Shown here in pieces: positions 37,229 to 49,136 of a DNA stretch of 64,000 nt. Position numbers and translations under genes: made by a program. The DNA comes from Capitella teleta (Eukaryota; Annelida; Polychaeta; Capitellidae): assembly GCA_000328365.1 (NCBI GenBank), contig KB308827.1, positions 21,697-85,696 of the forward strand, written 5' to 3'. The notes beneath the pieces are model-generated. The model was not told the DNA's origin. It saw only the letters and a list, made by a program, of their open reading frames with translations, and did no database searches. Within the stretch, counting starts at the first letter, position 1, and every line of letters starts with the position of its first letter.

Positions 37229-40200
37229 ATGCAACCAGAGCCCACTGATACGACTCCCTGTGTAAGTGATTAACTCAGGTAGCACTAACGGACTGAGTAC
37301 TGAGTATAGACTATAGAGTATAGTAACTCAGAGTAGATTCTGCTCTTGGAGTCGGTACTGTTACCATAAATGTTCCTAGTATTATAAACAATCATAGATC
37401 CATGAGAAGCTATCTTGGGGGTATATGACAGTCGCAATTGTGACAGTGTCACAACTGTAACTGTCACGATCAGTCACCGTTCGTCAGTTTACTCTGGCCT
37501 CCTTCTAGCTGGATGAGTGGCTGACCAGTCTCCTGGGTGATGATGCTCACGCCTTTGAAAACAACGCTGACACAATTGAATGTTTGCAACGTTTGATGCG
37601 CGCCAACAAGCAAAGAGACGCTTGCACCAAGATATACGCTGAAGACCTCAAGCAGAAGACCCTGGAGTACGCTCTCGAAGGTAGATCTCTTCAACTACCG
37701 ATTTGCCAAATACCAATATTTTTAAAAACATTCAAAGCTACTAAGTAGATAAATACATGCCATTTTAACGATTTCCATACTTTTCAAAATCAAGTGTTAC
37801 AAAACAAGTCGCAGTCAAAATACAACGCGGTTAGCCTTATCATTTCATGCTGCTATTCCTATCACCTATTTTTATTGACCGACCAACTGTAGTGAATGTG
37901 TATTCATCCAAATACTTTGCCCATCAGTTTTAAACACCTTCTAAATTACAGACAGACATGAGAACTGTCCATACTGATGTAATAGTTTATTTCAATTTGT
38001 TGATTTGGAATTAATTTTGATGTATTCCAGCGAAGCGCCTCAAGGATCTGCTGTCTGCCCTCGGAGTGGATCCTTTGTCTCTGTCGCAGTCTGGTGCGAT
38101 TAGTCTGAAGACGCTGGTGGAGCTCAGTTTACTGTTGCGTACCAAAGATGCTACGCAAACATGGTATTGCATGATTTCTAAATTAGGAAATATGACTGAC
38201 TGAGAAATACGTTTTCTTTGACTTGACTCTGGTTGCACTTATCTCTATTGACTTGATCTGCAAACTCATGAGACGAGTTTTGGTTTCGCTGATTCGTTCA
38301 TGCATAGCCATTCAGAGAAGTTTAAGTTTGTTATGCAGAGTGCGCCAAAAATAGTCTATCTACTCCATGTTAAAGATTTCAAAGTTTTTCAATGGTGCTA
38401 TGAATTTCTGAGAAATTAGGTGTTACAACAATTAGCAGATCACAGTGTAAAAATCACACAAATTAAGATAAGAGAAATAAATACTTGGTATGGTTAGTCT
38501 AACATATCATGCTGCTATTCCAAGTGCATCAACATTTATGCCGATTAATCTCAATTAATAAAGTGCATGCATCATTCCACGATATTTCCACTTTTGGCGG
38601 CAAACAGGGCCCCGAACCATGGATAAGCTTCATTGAACGCACAAATAAGGCGAAGCTCTCGTTCTATTGTTTTAGAATGCTATTGTTGTGACAGTAACAT
38701 TAATGTTTATCTCCTAAAATCAAAACAAAGCCGAGAGTTTGCATTGAATTGCCATACAAGAGATGACATTCATTAATGCTCATTCAGGGGCTCATCTGAT
38801 TTAGCTCTCTTCGCGATAACTCACCACTCGCATATATAAAAACAGGGAAAAGCAGTGCATAAATGATAATAAATCAATTGAGCCTCACTCTTGATCAAAA
38901 AAAGGTAAAAAAAATAAATTATACCCGACCTCCTGTCTCATGATATCAATAATAAATAGCAAATAATAATATAATAATAATAAATATATAAATATAATAA
39001 ATATAATAATAATAATAGCAAATAATTAAGTCAGTTAACTAAAATAATTGACTTGTGTCACAAAAGGGGGCACCGAATAGCTCAGTCTGTTTGACCGGCT
39101 GACTGCAATCCTATGCCGACCGTGGAGGTCGAGGTCCCTTGTTCGATGCCCGATCAGGCTACGGGCGTTATGATTGTGAATTATAATTGTAATTCGTTAT
39201 AATTATAATTCTTCGGTGACTCTGCAGTGCTGCCCAACTGCGTAACCAGGCTGGGTGCTGTGTACTACTGTCTATGGTGGTATGCAGGATAAAGAACCCT
39301 TGGGATTTATCGTTATGAGTAGGGGAAAACCCTGGTCCCGGGCCTTCTGTTCTGGCGCCCGTATCATCGAATGGTTTGGGTGGAGCCGTAAAACCCCATC
39401 ATGTCATGTCATCATGCCGTGTGTCACAATAAGTGCATCAGAGTTTTAACATTATTATTATCACCAATAGAGAAACTCAATCAAAGGGAAATTGCGTGCA
39501 ATATATAACTCTGCAATGCAAGTATTAAAACATGATTGCCAAAATGAGCAATATGTCAACAAAGACATTAGTTACCAGGTTGTGATTAGAGCTCACAGCT
39601 ACATGTAGTTTCAACATATCTCATGATTAATCATCAAGATGAATTGTCAATTTATCGAAGTCAGATCAATATATATATATATATATATCATTTTATTCAC
39701 AAACTCAAGTTTGTACATTTGATATGAAAAACAAAAACAGTAAGTTTAACAGAACTGCAAACAGTACTTAATTAAGTAATACATAAATAATAAAGTAGTG
39801 CATTAATTTCGATATGACTCATTATGCAGTCTATTGAGCCACACCGAGCTTCAAGTAATTCTTTTAAAACAGTAACATTTGCAATATCGTGCTCTGAAAT
39901 GGCGCTAAAATATTTTGCGAAAAGTACATCTTATAACTGTTGTATTCTCTTTTTATTTTTGCAGTCTTCTCTTGGCGCTCAGCGACTTCAACTTGAAGAG
40001 ATTAGACGTAGCAGCCAGTTTGCGCCGAGAGAAGGCGTCGTCAGCAAGTATAATGCAGAAATCTTTGCTTGCAAAAAATAAAACAGACAAGTTGACAGAG
40101 TGGGAATTTTGAATGCATCGTGTGGGTTTTTAAAACGATCTTTTCTTCAGAACTTCTCATTCAGTGGATGAGAATTGGATGAGAAATGCCGCTGAGACGT

Positions 40201-42162
40201 CCAAGAAGAAGAAACAAGCAGAATTCTTGTCTCTGAAAAGCAAACAGTACGCAACGCAACAGCACCAGCTGAAGGTTGTGTTCTCCTTGCTTTTGTATAA
40301 TTTATATATCAGAATTTACATATTTTTCTTATGCTGCAGAAAGATTTATCAGCGAGTAAAGCTGACCCATCAATTTATCACTCAACTCTACTGAATCGAT
40401 CCCAGGTCAGAGGTCACTGTGGAATCTTTACTTTACGCTGTGTATATTTCTCAAACAGGAGCTACAAGATCTCAAATCGAGACTTCTGCCACTGAGAGCT
40501 AAGTTGGATTCCTACCACAAACTGCCTCCCGTGAGCCATATTTCATCATCTTGTTTGATTCCAGTATCACAAGATACTCACACATTATTCGTTAGTTGAA
40601 GTAGGCTGCAGAGGGTTTGATTTCTAGTTTGGCAACGCGCCAGATTTGGATTATGCAGCTTGAAAACCCAACAGGGCACGCTGCATTGTGTCACAACTGG
40701 TGTTGGGTGAATATGGAAATATTGGTCAAGTTCTGCCACATTGTCAATTCCATGCTTATTCTATGCCAATAACTTAATGAAATTCACCAATGTACCTGGT
40801 AATACTGCACTGATAAACCCCTAAGCCCTAAAACAAACTACGGATTATGAAGAGGCTCAATGGTTTTGACATGATCATCGCTTCTAATCCTTTAAAGCAG
40901 ATCTATATCACTTCCAAATATTGTCAAACTTTGAACTTTTACTTTACTTCAATCATGAAAGTTAGCTCTTCTCTATAGAAGTTTTGAGTAGATTTATGAC
41001 ATCGTTAGTTGGTTCGCATCTACTGTTATGCATTCAAGCACTTTAATACTACGAGTAATGTAAGCACTCAGGTGTGAAAACAGAATGATCCAGAGATTAT
41101 AACTAAGTTATAAGTGAATTCATTTGGATAATGCTTTTCTTTTGAAATTCCCCAAATATGTTAATTTTGGAAGTCTGAAGCCTGCAACCGAAGCTTTGTT
41201 CCTCACTAGCTCAAAGCACATCATTCACGAGTTTCTATTTATTAATTTCCTTGTAATTAATATTTGTGTCTTCACCTGAAAGAACCTGACTCAATGTGAC
41301 GCTCAAAGAGAAGATGTGAAAAAATGAAATGGATTTAATTTGTAGTTTCCCCTATGCCTGACCTTGTAGGATGGCATAGATGCATAACATTGGTCTAGAT
41401 TGGTCTTTTTTAATGAAAATTTACTTGATGCCTTCAATTGAAACCTCCCTGTACGCTTCTTGAGGAGGATCGAACTGTGTCCATTTCAGATTCTTTTTTT
41501 GGTTCGATTCTGTGGGCTTTTGTGAGTAATGAGAGATCAATCTCAGCTATGAATAATATTCAAGACAAATTAAAGGGGCACCGAATAGCTCAGTGGGTTA
41601 AACCGCTCTCTGCAATCCTATGATGACCGTGGGGGTCGAGGTCCCGGTTTCGAGACCCGATCAGACCACGGGCGTTATGATTGTGAATTACAATTGTAAT
41701 TCTTCGGTGACTCTGCAGTGCTGCTCAACTGTGTAACAAGGCCAGGCGCCGTGTACTACTGTCTATGGTGGTAGGCAGGATAAAGAACCCTTGGGATTTA
41801 TCGATAAGAGTAGGGGGAAACCCCGGTCCCGGGCCCTCTGTTCTGGCGCCTGTATCACCCGAATGGGTTGGGTGGAGTCATAAAACCCCAACACGCTCAA
41901 GACAAATTAAAGTACGACTTTCTTAGAACTAGCCCACAACAAGTGTTTTACGTTAATGATGTTCTGTCAAAAAGCATGATTGTTTTTTTGGGTTCCATCA
42001 CCCATGCATTACTAGTTCAAAACAATCTGAGGTTCTCTTTAAATTATATTTTCGTTTATTCAGGACGTTGATCTGACAAAGGTTCAAATCGAAGAGTTGA
42101 AGCAGCAGCTGAAATTGTTGGAGGAGGAACTCGCCAAGCACATTGACCTCCTGCATGCATGA
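37229..42162 (+). CDS. HAUS1: HAUS augmin-like complex subunit 1
   Basis: Coiled-coil subunit of augmin, which recruits gamma-tubulin to spindle microtubules for branching nucleation. Eight exons join in phase: 37229-37261, 37509-37680, 38031-38163, 39965-40090, 40151-40274, 40340-40405, 40459-40530, 42064-42162, giving 274 residues against 278 in human. Recognisable phrases are LDEWLTSLLGDDAHAFENNA near the start (human has a W-L-K-K-I-F-G-D motif here), YAEDLKQKTLEYALEAKRL, LSASKADPSIYHSTLL and LPLRAKLDSYHKLPP. The last exon is a heptad-rich helix ending KHIDLLHA. The exon 4 donor (AA|GTTGAC) is weak and inferred from phase. SINEs sit in introns 3 and 7. The stop codon lies in the first unit of a minisatellite. 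Confidence 0.93.
39068..39410 (+). mobile_element. tRNA-derived SINE, nearly full length
   Basis: It lies in HAUS1 intron 3. The head begins GGGCACCGAATAGCTCAG with a damaged B-box (TTGTTCGATGCCCG). The body is shared with six other copies in the window and the tail is GGAGCCGTAAAACCCC plus a short ATGTC-type repeat. An internal duplication of the AT-rich block (about 39176-39212) makes it slightly longer than the others. Confidence 0.9.
41576..41896 (+). mobile_element. tRNA-derived SINE, complete, 16-bp target duplication
   Basis: The best-defined copy, 321 bp, in HAUS1 intron 7. It is flanked by perfect 16-bp direct repeats (TCAAGACAAATTAAAG at 41560-41575 and 41897-41912), which fixes both ends. 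The head carries an A-box (TAGCTCAGTGGGTTAAA) and B-box (GGTTTCGAGACCCGA); the body has a conserved central block (GGATAAAGAACCCTTGGG). There is no poly-A tail. The long duplication is typical of LINE-mediated insertion. Confidence 0.95.
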
Positions 42163-42375
42163 ATATTCATTGACCTCCTGCATGCATGAATATTCATTGA
42201 CCTTTTGAATGTATGAATATTCATTGACCTTTTGAATGTATGAATATTCATTGACCTTTTGCATGCATGAATATTCATTGACCTTTTGAATGTATGAATA
42301 TTCATTGACCTTTTGAATGTATGAATATTCATTGACCTTTTGCATGCATGAATATTCATTGATCTTTTGTATGCA
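42142..42375. repeat. 27-bp minisatellite starting inside HAUS1 exon 8
   Basis: Eight full units plus a partial one. The first two units (type A) hold GACCTCCTGCATGCATG, later ones are TTTTGAATGTATG (B) or TTTTGCATGCATG (C) in the order A A B B C B B C, so the last six form two copies of an 81-bp B-B-C unit. Each unit contains the perfect 12-bp palindrome ATGAATATTCAT. Unit 1 overlaps the last seven HAUS1 codons and the stop. Confidence 0.95.
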
Positions 42376-43714
42376 TATTAAGAATTTTCAGATTGCATTA
42401 AATAAATATTATCTGTTTTTTTACACACACTGCCATTGCAGAAATGTGTTTATTTCTTCTGGATGTTTTTCACGTTGGCTCTTTGCCAGAACATTATCTG
42501 ATGTTCTTTTGTATTCCTCCATATAATGATTGACTTTTGTGAGTGACTGGAAACCAATTTTGAAAAAGCTCAGTCGGCTATAATAATAATAATATTAATA
42601 GTTTATTGCCGACCGAAATCCACATACATGCATATGATAAATGAAATAAATAAGAAGAAAATAAATAAATTAAATAAGCAATTCATCACATCAATTCACA
42701 AATAAAACCGACTTCCAATGATGCCACAAAGATTAATTAAAAACAGTACAAATAATTATTACCACTGATTTAGCTACCGAGTACTCATCAGGACAGATAA
42801 TTATGTGTTATAACATTGCTTGTTTGTGTTTGTTTGTTTGTTTGTTTGCTTTTGTTTTTGTTTTTCTTTCTTCTTCTTCTTATAAATGTGCAAACTCATT
42901 TGCGAAAATAAATGATATATATATAACAAAATCCAATACCCATCATTTTCATCGATTACAGCCGATACGAGGCCCAAAAATTGTATAAAAACTATAGCAG
43001 AAGAAAGAAAATAAACAAATGGCTTTATTAGTTAATATGCTATATGTATGAATGTAATGCATAATTTTTTTTTTTTTTTNNNNNNNNNNNNNNNNNNNNN
43101 NNNNNNNNNNNNNNNNNNNNNNNNNNNNNGTCACTCAAACTGACCAATCAGCGATCGATCTGACCGTTATGCTCTGCTGGTTCCTTTTACATGTCCCTGG
43201 TTGTTATCACCAAACTGGGTTACAGATTTTTTTTTCACAACGGCACTTTTCAGTGATGCATTGCATAGAATTAGGTGGTTGGTTAAAGAGGACCTCTGAT
43301 AGTTTTTGAACTAGTAACGAATGATAGAGGTTGCATCCCAAAAGACAAATACGCCTTTTGACTGACATAGTGTTAGACAGTACGCTTGCAGTGGGCCTAG
43401 ATACATCGAATATGAAACAATCATATATAATGAATAATATTCATTTAAAATACGACTTTCTTAATCAAGCATAATAGCTTGAAACAATTGTAAAGCATGT
43501 ACGGTTGTACACATCCGTGTCTTGACAATGGAGTTGAATCATTGAGTCATTTCTCAGTGGTGCTGTTGCCAGGATCGGATCTGGTTCGAACACAAAACTT
43601 GGTGTTAGGTCATAGAGTGACATACGAGAGACACACATGTACTCGTCAATTGCGACAGTGAAAATTGGTCTGAGCATATGCGGAGAGCAGGAGGGATGCA
43701 GGTGATTTGTCCTG
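42376..43714. other. Intergenic with assembly gap
   Basis: Simple sequence (TTTG/TTTTTG at about 42821-42862, TA at 42916-42925). It is interrupted by an N block. Open frames at 43465-43677 (minus) are not recognised. Confidence 0.5.
43080..43129. other. Assembly gap, 50 N
   Basis: Exactly 50 undetermined bases after a T run. The round number suggests a placeholder of unknown true length. One further single N lies at 58555. Confidence 0.99.
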
Positions 43715-44860
43715 TTACGCTATGGCCTCAGTGAATGCGTCCAGGTCGTCGACGACTCTCCTGCCAGCTGACCACAATGGGCCGGAGAAATCAGCATCAC
43801 ATAGCTGAGTTTCCGCATCACCATCGATCAACAGCATCAGCTTGAATGGCTGACCAAGGTGCTGCTCTCTCAACTGACACACTGCCCGACATCCTCCATC
43901 CTCACCCTTTTCCCCAACTTCACACTTTTCATACAAGACATTGCAACCTGTCGATTCCACCTCAAAGCCCACTGTGATCCTATCACAGATCAGTGATTTC
44001 CCACTCAGCTCCAAATATTTCGTACTCGCTTGAGTTTTCAGTCCATTCCAATTCAATATAATGTGATTGCTGATCGTGTGGATGCAGTTTGACATTGTAA
44101 TATTGTCAAGCGAGGCGACTTGAGGATTGAAACCAAGCTTCACAATCGGCTCAGAATCTACAAGGAGAATGCGATTCAATATTTTCTTACATAACTGAAT
44201 CGACACTCACGTTGCTTGCAAGCATAGAGTTCCCATCGTAGCGTCGGCCAATTTACATATGCAAGAGGATACAAGCGGACGTAACGTGCTAGAAAATGTG
44301 CATTGAAACCATTGAAAATCGGTTCGTAGTTGATTGTATTTCCAATGAAAATCTGTAACGTATCAATTACTCAATGCATTGTTGACACACAGCAAATGCC
44401 CTCACCTCATTACCCTTGGCGTTTACGTAATCTGTAAATGAATCCGATTCCTCAGAACGGTAAGTTATTCTGAATTTCGTCACATATTGAGGGTTTGTCG
44501 TGTTCGTGGTCCTCCCCAATGTGACAATGCCTCCAATCAGTCTGTTTTCCGTTAAATCAACTTCGATCCAAGAAGTAGCAAAGTCGCTGGTTTTTGCAAG
44601 CCATCCATTAAAACCTGGCATATTATTTAGTGGCGTTAACGGTCCACACACGTGAAAAACGAAATTTCAGACCTTGGTTCAGGGGCAGGACATACATGTA
44701 AATGAGTGCGAGATTTGGTTCATATACCTAAAAGCAATACCTTCCACTACTGTCACTTTGCTGGTCCTTGGCTTGTGTTGGTTTTGACCGTTATAGGAGG
44801 AGACTGATCATCTGGGAGTCATCAACGAAGGCAACCAGCGGTTCATATGCAATGCAACCT
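43715..44860 (-). CDS. F5/8 type C (discoidin) domain protein, 5' end unresolved
   Basis: Secreted or surface lectin-like protein. Clear exons in phase: 44406 to about 44651 (GFNGWLAKTSDFATSWIEVD, then YVTKFRITYRSEESDSFTDY), 44211-44352 (ending ARYVRLYPLAYVNWPTLRWE with LYACKQ) and 43715-44157. The first two cover most of a discoidin domain, including its closing C. The last exon adds about 147 residues with eight cysteines that I do not recognise. Upstream, about 44788-44860 reads CIAYEPLVAFVDDSQMI, the expected domain start, but continuing to SSYNG needs a one-base frame shift near 44800. The joint to the next exon is unclear, so the gene may be damaged or carry a sequence error there. No signal peptide was found. 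Confidence 0.65.
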
Positions 44861-44985
44861 GCAAGTCAAGCATTCAATCAAATTATCAAGCGACCCTGTT
44901 CACAAAAACCATGGTATATTTGGTTGCTTGATAATTTCTGACTTGAAATGTTCGGATACTATTTCCATGACCTGTATGGTCGATG

Positions 44986-45017
<32 letters not shown>

Positions 45018-45254
45018 AGAAAGAAATTAATTTCTTTCAAAACTGTTGAATGCCATTTATAAATATGTCTACCTGCGGCTGCGCGTGCCAGCTTCTGTCT
45101 TTTGTAAGTGTGTACGATTGTAAGTGCATTTCTTGGCATTTCCCGTTCAGAGCTTCACCGAGACATTCCAGCTTGATGACATTCCAGAACATCGGCAAAG
45201 AAGCAGATTTCTGACCCAAGCAATGTTATTCATCTCATCCTACCTCATCAGTGT
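44861..45254. other. Possible upstream exon region of the discoidin gene
   Basis: It contains an A run (about 44986-45015). A minus open segment at 45072-45219 ends in a GTAGAC donor (CACGCGCAGCCGCAG|gtagac) and could be an exon, but I could not fix its frame. Confidence 0.4.
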
Positions 45255-47764
45255 CGTCAAAGTCAAAAGTCAAAAGAAGTTTATTGGCACCAAAAAAATT
45301 AATAAGTAGATACAAATTTTATAATTTTTACAAAGAATTACATATAAATTGGCCAAAAAAGGGCAGATCTCAGATAGAGTATGGGCCCTCATGTATATAC
45401 TATTACAATTGTAATTCAATTAATGTGGTTATAAATTAGAATGCCAGACAAGTCAAATTATAATGTGGAAAAGACGAAGAAACCCAGAAAGAGACGGGAG
45501 GAGAAGGAAGAGAGAAGAAAGAGAAGAAAGAGAGTTGGGAGGTAGGAGAGGAGGATAGAAGGTGAAAAGTCAGGACTCGATATTAGAGAGAAATTTACGT
45601 TTTAAGCTCTTTTTAACTCTGGATGCGTCGGAAAGTATAAAAATATTTGTTTTTTTTCACGGCTGAATTCCAAATTTTAGGGCCATTGTACCGAATCGAA
45701 TGGTACCTGAGCAGCGAATACCAAGTTCTCTGACTGGTGGCAACCTTGCGGAGACTATCGTTTATCGTGAATAAATCCTGGAAAGGGAGACGGGAGACGA
45801 TTGCTATGGTGTTTGTAGAGAATCATCAGTGTTTGTAATTGGTAGATTTGGTTAAGTTTGAGAATTGAATGCTAGGCAAATAAAGGGTCCTTGTGGGCGA
45901 GAGTTATTACAGATACGGAGCGCTTTCTTTTGGATGGTTATTAAAGTGGCTAGTTGAGATGGATATGTGGCCCCCCATATTTCAATGCAATGTGATAGGT
46001 ATGGATATATAAAGGCATTGTATAGAGTTATACAAGTTGTGGTATCAAACACTTTACGGGCTTTGCAGAGTATTCCTATTCCATTGGATATTTTATTTCG
46101 AATATTATTTATTTGATCGGACCAGTTCAGTGTTTCGTTTAGAATAACCCCAAGAAAGCGAGTGGATGTGACTCTCTAAATTTCATGTTCATCAAGCATA
46201 ATTGCTTTTGTGGATTGACAACATTTGTTTTTTATTTAAACAATGATGCCAAGTTGCAAGATTTGTTAACTCAGCATTTACAACATCTATTAACGAATCA
46301 AGATCACGCCCTGAAACAAATACGTTAGTTTCATCCGCAAACAGGATAAAGAAAAGTAGGTTCGAGACGTTTGTAATATCATTGACATATGACAAAAAGA
46401 GCAATGGGCCCAGAATGAAACCATGAGGTACCCCATGAAAGATAGTTTGATTACTAGAGGAACCACTGAAAAATGACACCTGTTGGTTCCTTTGGTTAAG
46501 GTAGCTAGCTAACCATTTATGGGCCACTCCTCTTATCCCATATATATATAGATAATTTATTTAGTAGTATTTCATGATCGACAGTATCGAAGGCTTTCAG
46601 AAAGTCAAGAAATAGACCAATTACAATTTCACCTCTCTCGTGCGCTTGGAGTATTCTATCTACGGTGGTAATAAGGGCCATATTAGCTCCATGGTTTTCT
46701 CGAAAGCCGAATTGATATCTGTAGAGTAGGTTGGATCATTTTATGAAGGACATTAGTCTTGAATACATTAATTTTTCAAGAATTTTGGAAATAGCAGGAA
46801 GAACTGATATTGGTCTGTAGTTACAAATAAAAATTTCCTGGCCTTTTTAAAAAACTGGGAATACTTTGCTAGTTTAAGCTCAGTTGGGAATACCCCTTGT
46901 TGGAAAGAAAGGTTGATGACGAATAACATGAGATCCATCACTGCAGGTAGACAACGTTTAAAAACTTTCATGCTAATTCCATCCCATCCCGGACTACTAT
47001 TTTTAGAAGATGTGACAATATTAGTGATTTCATTTATCATTGCTGGTTCTATTATAATTGAATTTGGCGTGTTTGTATGAATGAATGTCAAGGGATTGAC
47101 CTCACTAGGTGGGATTTTATCAGCCAACTCGGCTCCTATATTAACGAAGTAATCGTTAAAGTGGGACGCTATCAAGTATTTATCCGATATTATTTCATTA
47201 TTGACTAATATTTTGTCCTTTGTTTTAAACGTCTTATTTTTATTAATTACTTCTTTTATAATTGTCCACGATTTTCTCAATTCACTTTTGTTTTCTCGGA
47301 GAAGGTTACGTAATGAGTTCTGTCAGCTGTGCGAATTGATTGTTTTAGAAAAGAGCGGTGTTGTTTTTAGATTAGTTCGTTTGTGAAGGTGGGGTTGCGT
47401 TTATGTTTTTTGAAGAGGTTTTTTGGGGGGTTTTATGTGATGTTTTAGTTCATCAGAGAGCCAAGATTTACGGGTTTTATACTTGTATTGCTTATTTTGT
47501 AGGGGGAAATGTTCGTTGTAGAGGGCAGAAAACGTAGCATGAAAAAATGTGTTTGCTTCATGGCATGTGTCGTGGGCATAAACACTAGCCCAGTCCATTT
47601 CCTGAAGGGGATAACGTGAATTGGTTGATTTTTGCATTGGTTATGTTGCGGACGAGTGGGGCAAAGATAAGGGAGCCTCTATCTCTAATCTGTGGAGTGG
47701 GGCAGTATCTTTTACGGGGGTTACTTTACAGTCTAAGACTGAAAACACAGGAAATTGGTCAGAG

Positions 47765-48443
47765 TGAGTGAGTGATGGGGTTTTACGGCTCCACCCAAAC
47801 CAATCGGATGATACGGGCGCCAGAACAGAATGCCTGACACCGGGGTGTTCCGGCCCCTACTCTTATCGATAAATCCTAAGGGTTCTTTATCCTGTATACC
47901 ACCATAGACAGTAGTACACAGCGCCCGGCCTTGTTACGCAGTTGGGCAGCATTGCAGAGTCACCGAAGAAATGGAATTATAACGAATTACAATTATAATT
48001 TACAATCATAACGTCATACAATATAATCAATATAATCATACAATCCTATGCCGACCGTGGAGGTCGAGGTCCCGGGTTCGAGACCCGATCAGGCCACGGG
48101 CGTTATGATTGTGAATTACAATTGTAATTCTTCAGGTGACTCTGCAGTGTTGCCCAATAACAAGGCGGGATGCTGTGTACTACTGTCTATGGTGGTATGC
48201 AGGATAAAGAACCCTTGGGATTTATCGTTAAGAGTAGGGGGAAACCCCGGTCCCGGGCCTTCTGTTCTGGCGCCCGTATCACCCGAACGGGTTGGGTGGA
48301 GCCGTAAAACCCCAATCACTCAATCACTCACTCACAATCATAACGCCCGTGGCCTGATCGGATCTCGAATCCTGGACCTCGACCCCCACGGTCGGCATAG
48401 GATTGTAGTCAGCCGGTTTAACCCACTGAGCTATTCGGTGCCC
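47765..48443 (-). mobile_element. SINE inserted in the LINE (outer copy, split)
   Basis: A minus-oriented copy. The tail end (GAGTGAGTGATGGGGTTTTACGG) starts at 47765 and the body runs to 48013. The head resumes at 48324 and ends with the reverse of GGGCACCGAATAGCTC at 48443. It is flanked by TCAGAG on both sides (47759-47764 and 48445-48450), matching a continuous LINE reading across the site. A second SINE interrupts it. Confidence 0.88.
48014..48323 (+). mobile_element. SINE inserted in a SINE (inner copy, 5' truncated)
   Basis: A plus-oriented copy flanked by perfect 12-bp duplications of the outer SINE (ACAATCATAACG at 48002-48013 and 48324-48335). The A-box part of the head is missing and replaced by about 26 bp of AT-rich filler. 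The B-box (GGGTTCGAGACCC) and body are intact. The 3' tail is a CACT-type repeat (AATCACTCAATCACTCACTC). Confidence 0.92.
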
Positions 48444-48893
48444 TTCAGAGATGTCAGTATACAGAATTCCAACCATAGAGTGTTTGAAGTGAACTTTATT
48501 GCAAAATATGTTGTCGATTAAGGTAGCAGTCTTAGTTAGTTAGTCGAAGTGACAGCTACAAACAATGTAGTGCTATACATCCAAAGGATAATTCTTCAAT
48601 TATTTGTATCTCTTCTGTTTTTGTTTTTGTTTTTGTTTTTGTTTTTGTTTTTTGTTTTTTGTTTGTTTTTTTGTTTTTTTTTCAACATCACGCTCGATCT
48701 GCTGTGTGGCATTGATTTTTCTCTAAGAACTTGGAAAAATACCCCCCCCCCCCTTTCCGAAAAAAAAATATGTGGTTTGATTTTTGTTGTTGTAATACTG
48801 CATTTTGTATTTGATCAATGACATAATCAGACCGGGCATCTCATTCCGTGGAACATCCATCAAAGGCCGGATTATGATCAATGATCATGAAAC

Positions 48894-49136
48894 GCTTTCT
48901 GCGCAATACCGAAAATAAGGAACAAGCAGATACAACACAATGCTCCTTTGATATGCAACAGCGTAATAGATCAAATAGATCAAATAGATCAAATAGATCA
49001 AATAGATCAAATAGATCAAATAGATCAAATAGATCAAATAGATCTGCTTTCTGCGCAATACCGAAAAGGAACAAGCAGATACAACACAATCCACCCCACC
49101 TCCTTTGATATGCAACAGCGTAATAGATCAAATAGC
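48894..49136. repeat. 9-bp minisatellite between two direct repeats of about 85 bp
   Basis: About 8.7 units of ATCAAATAG (48966-49043) lie between two copies of an approximately 85-bp segment (48894-48978 and 49046-49135). Each segment starts GCTTTCTGCGCAATACCGAA or close to it and ends in two ATCAAATAG-like units. With a 9-bp period every frame is open on both strands, giving peptide-like LFD and SNR repeats that I regard as artefacts. Confidence 0.93.

Larger units (their letters stand above)
45255..48560 (-). mobile_element. LINE (jockey/CR1-like), decayed, interrupted by SINEs
   Basis: Reading on the minus strand from 48560: LIDNIFCNKVHF, HSMVGILYTDISDHFPVF(SV) (endonuclease end), WLSDELKHHIKPPKK, then the RT with SPGWDGISMKVFKRCLP, HGVPHGFILGPLLFLSYVND and ILFADETNVFVSG (FADD changed to FADE). 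The thumb has YNAFIYPYLSHCIEIWG. The 3' end has AATAAA and a short TTTTGAC-type tail repeat at 45258-45290. At least three frame breaks and a changed catalytic Asp show that it is dead. The endonuclease is split at 47765-48443 by a SINE pair. It is truncated in the N-terminal endonuclease part. Confidence 0.88.

Noticed and set aside
39068-39170. tRNA-like sequences in the SINE heads
   Set aside because: They have A and B boxes but no proper tRNA cloverleaf or acceptor stem and are always joined to the SINE body, so they are not tRNA genes.
42084-42359. Minus-strand open frame with a nine-residue peptide repeat (MNIHACKRS)
   Set aside because: It is antisense to HAUS1 exon 8 and exists only because the 27-bp minisatellite keeps all frames open.
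48841-49131. Leu-Phe-Asp and Ser-Asn-Arg peptide repeats
   Set aside because: Products of a 9-bp tandem repeat open in all frames.
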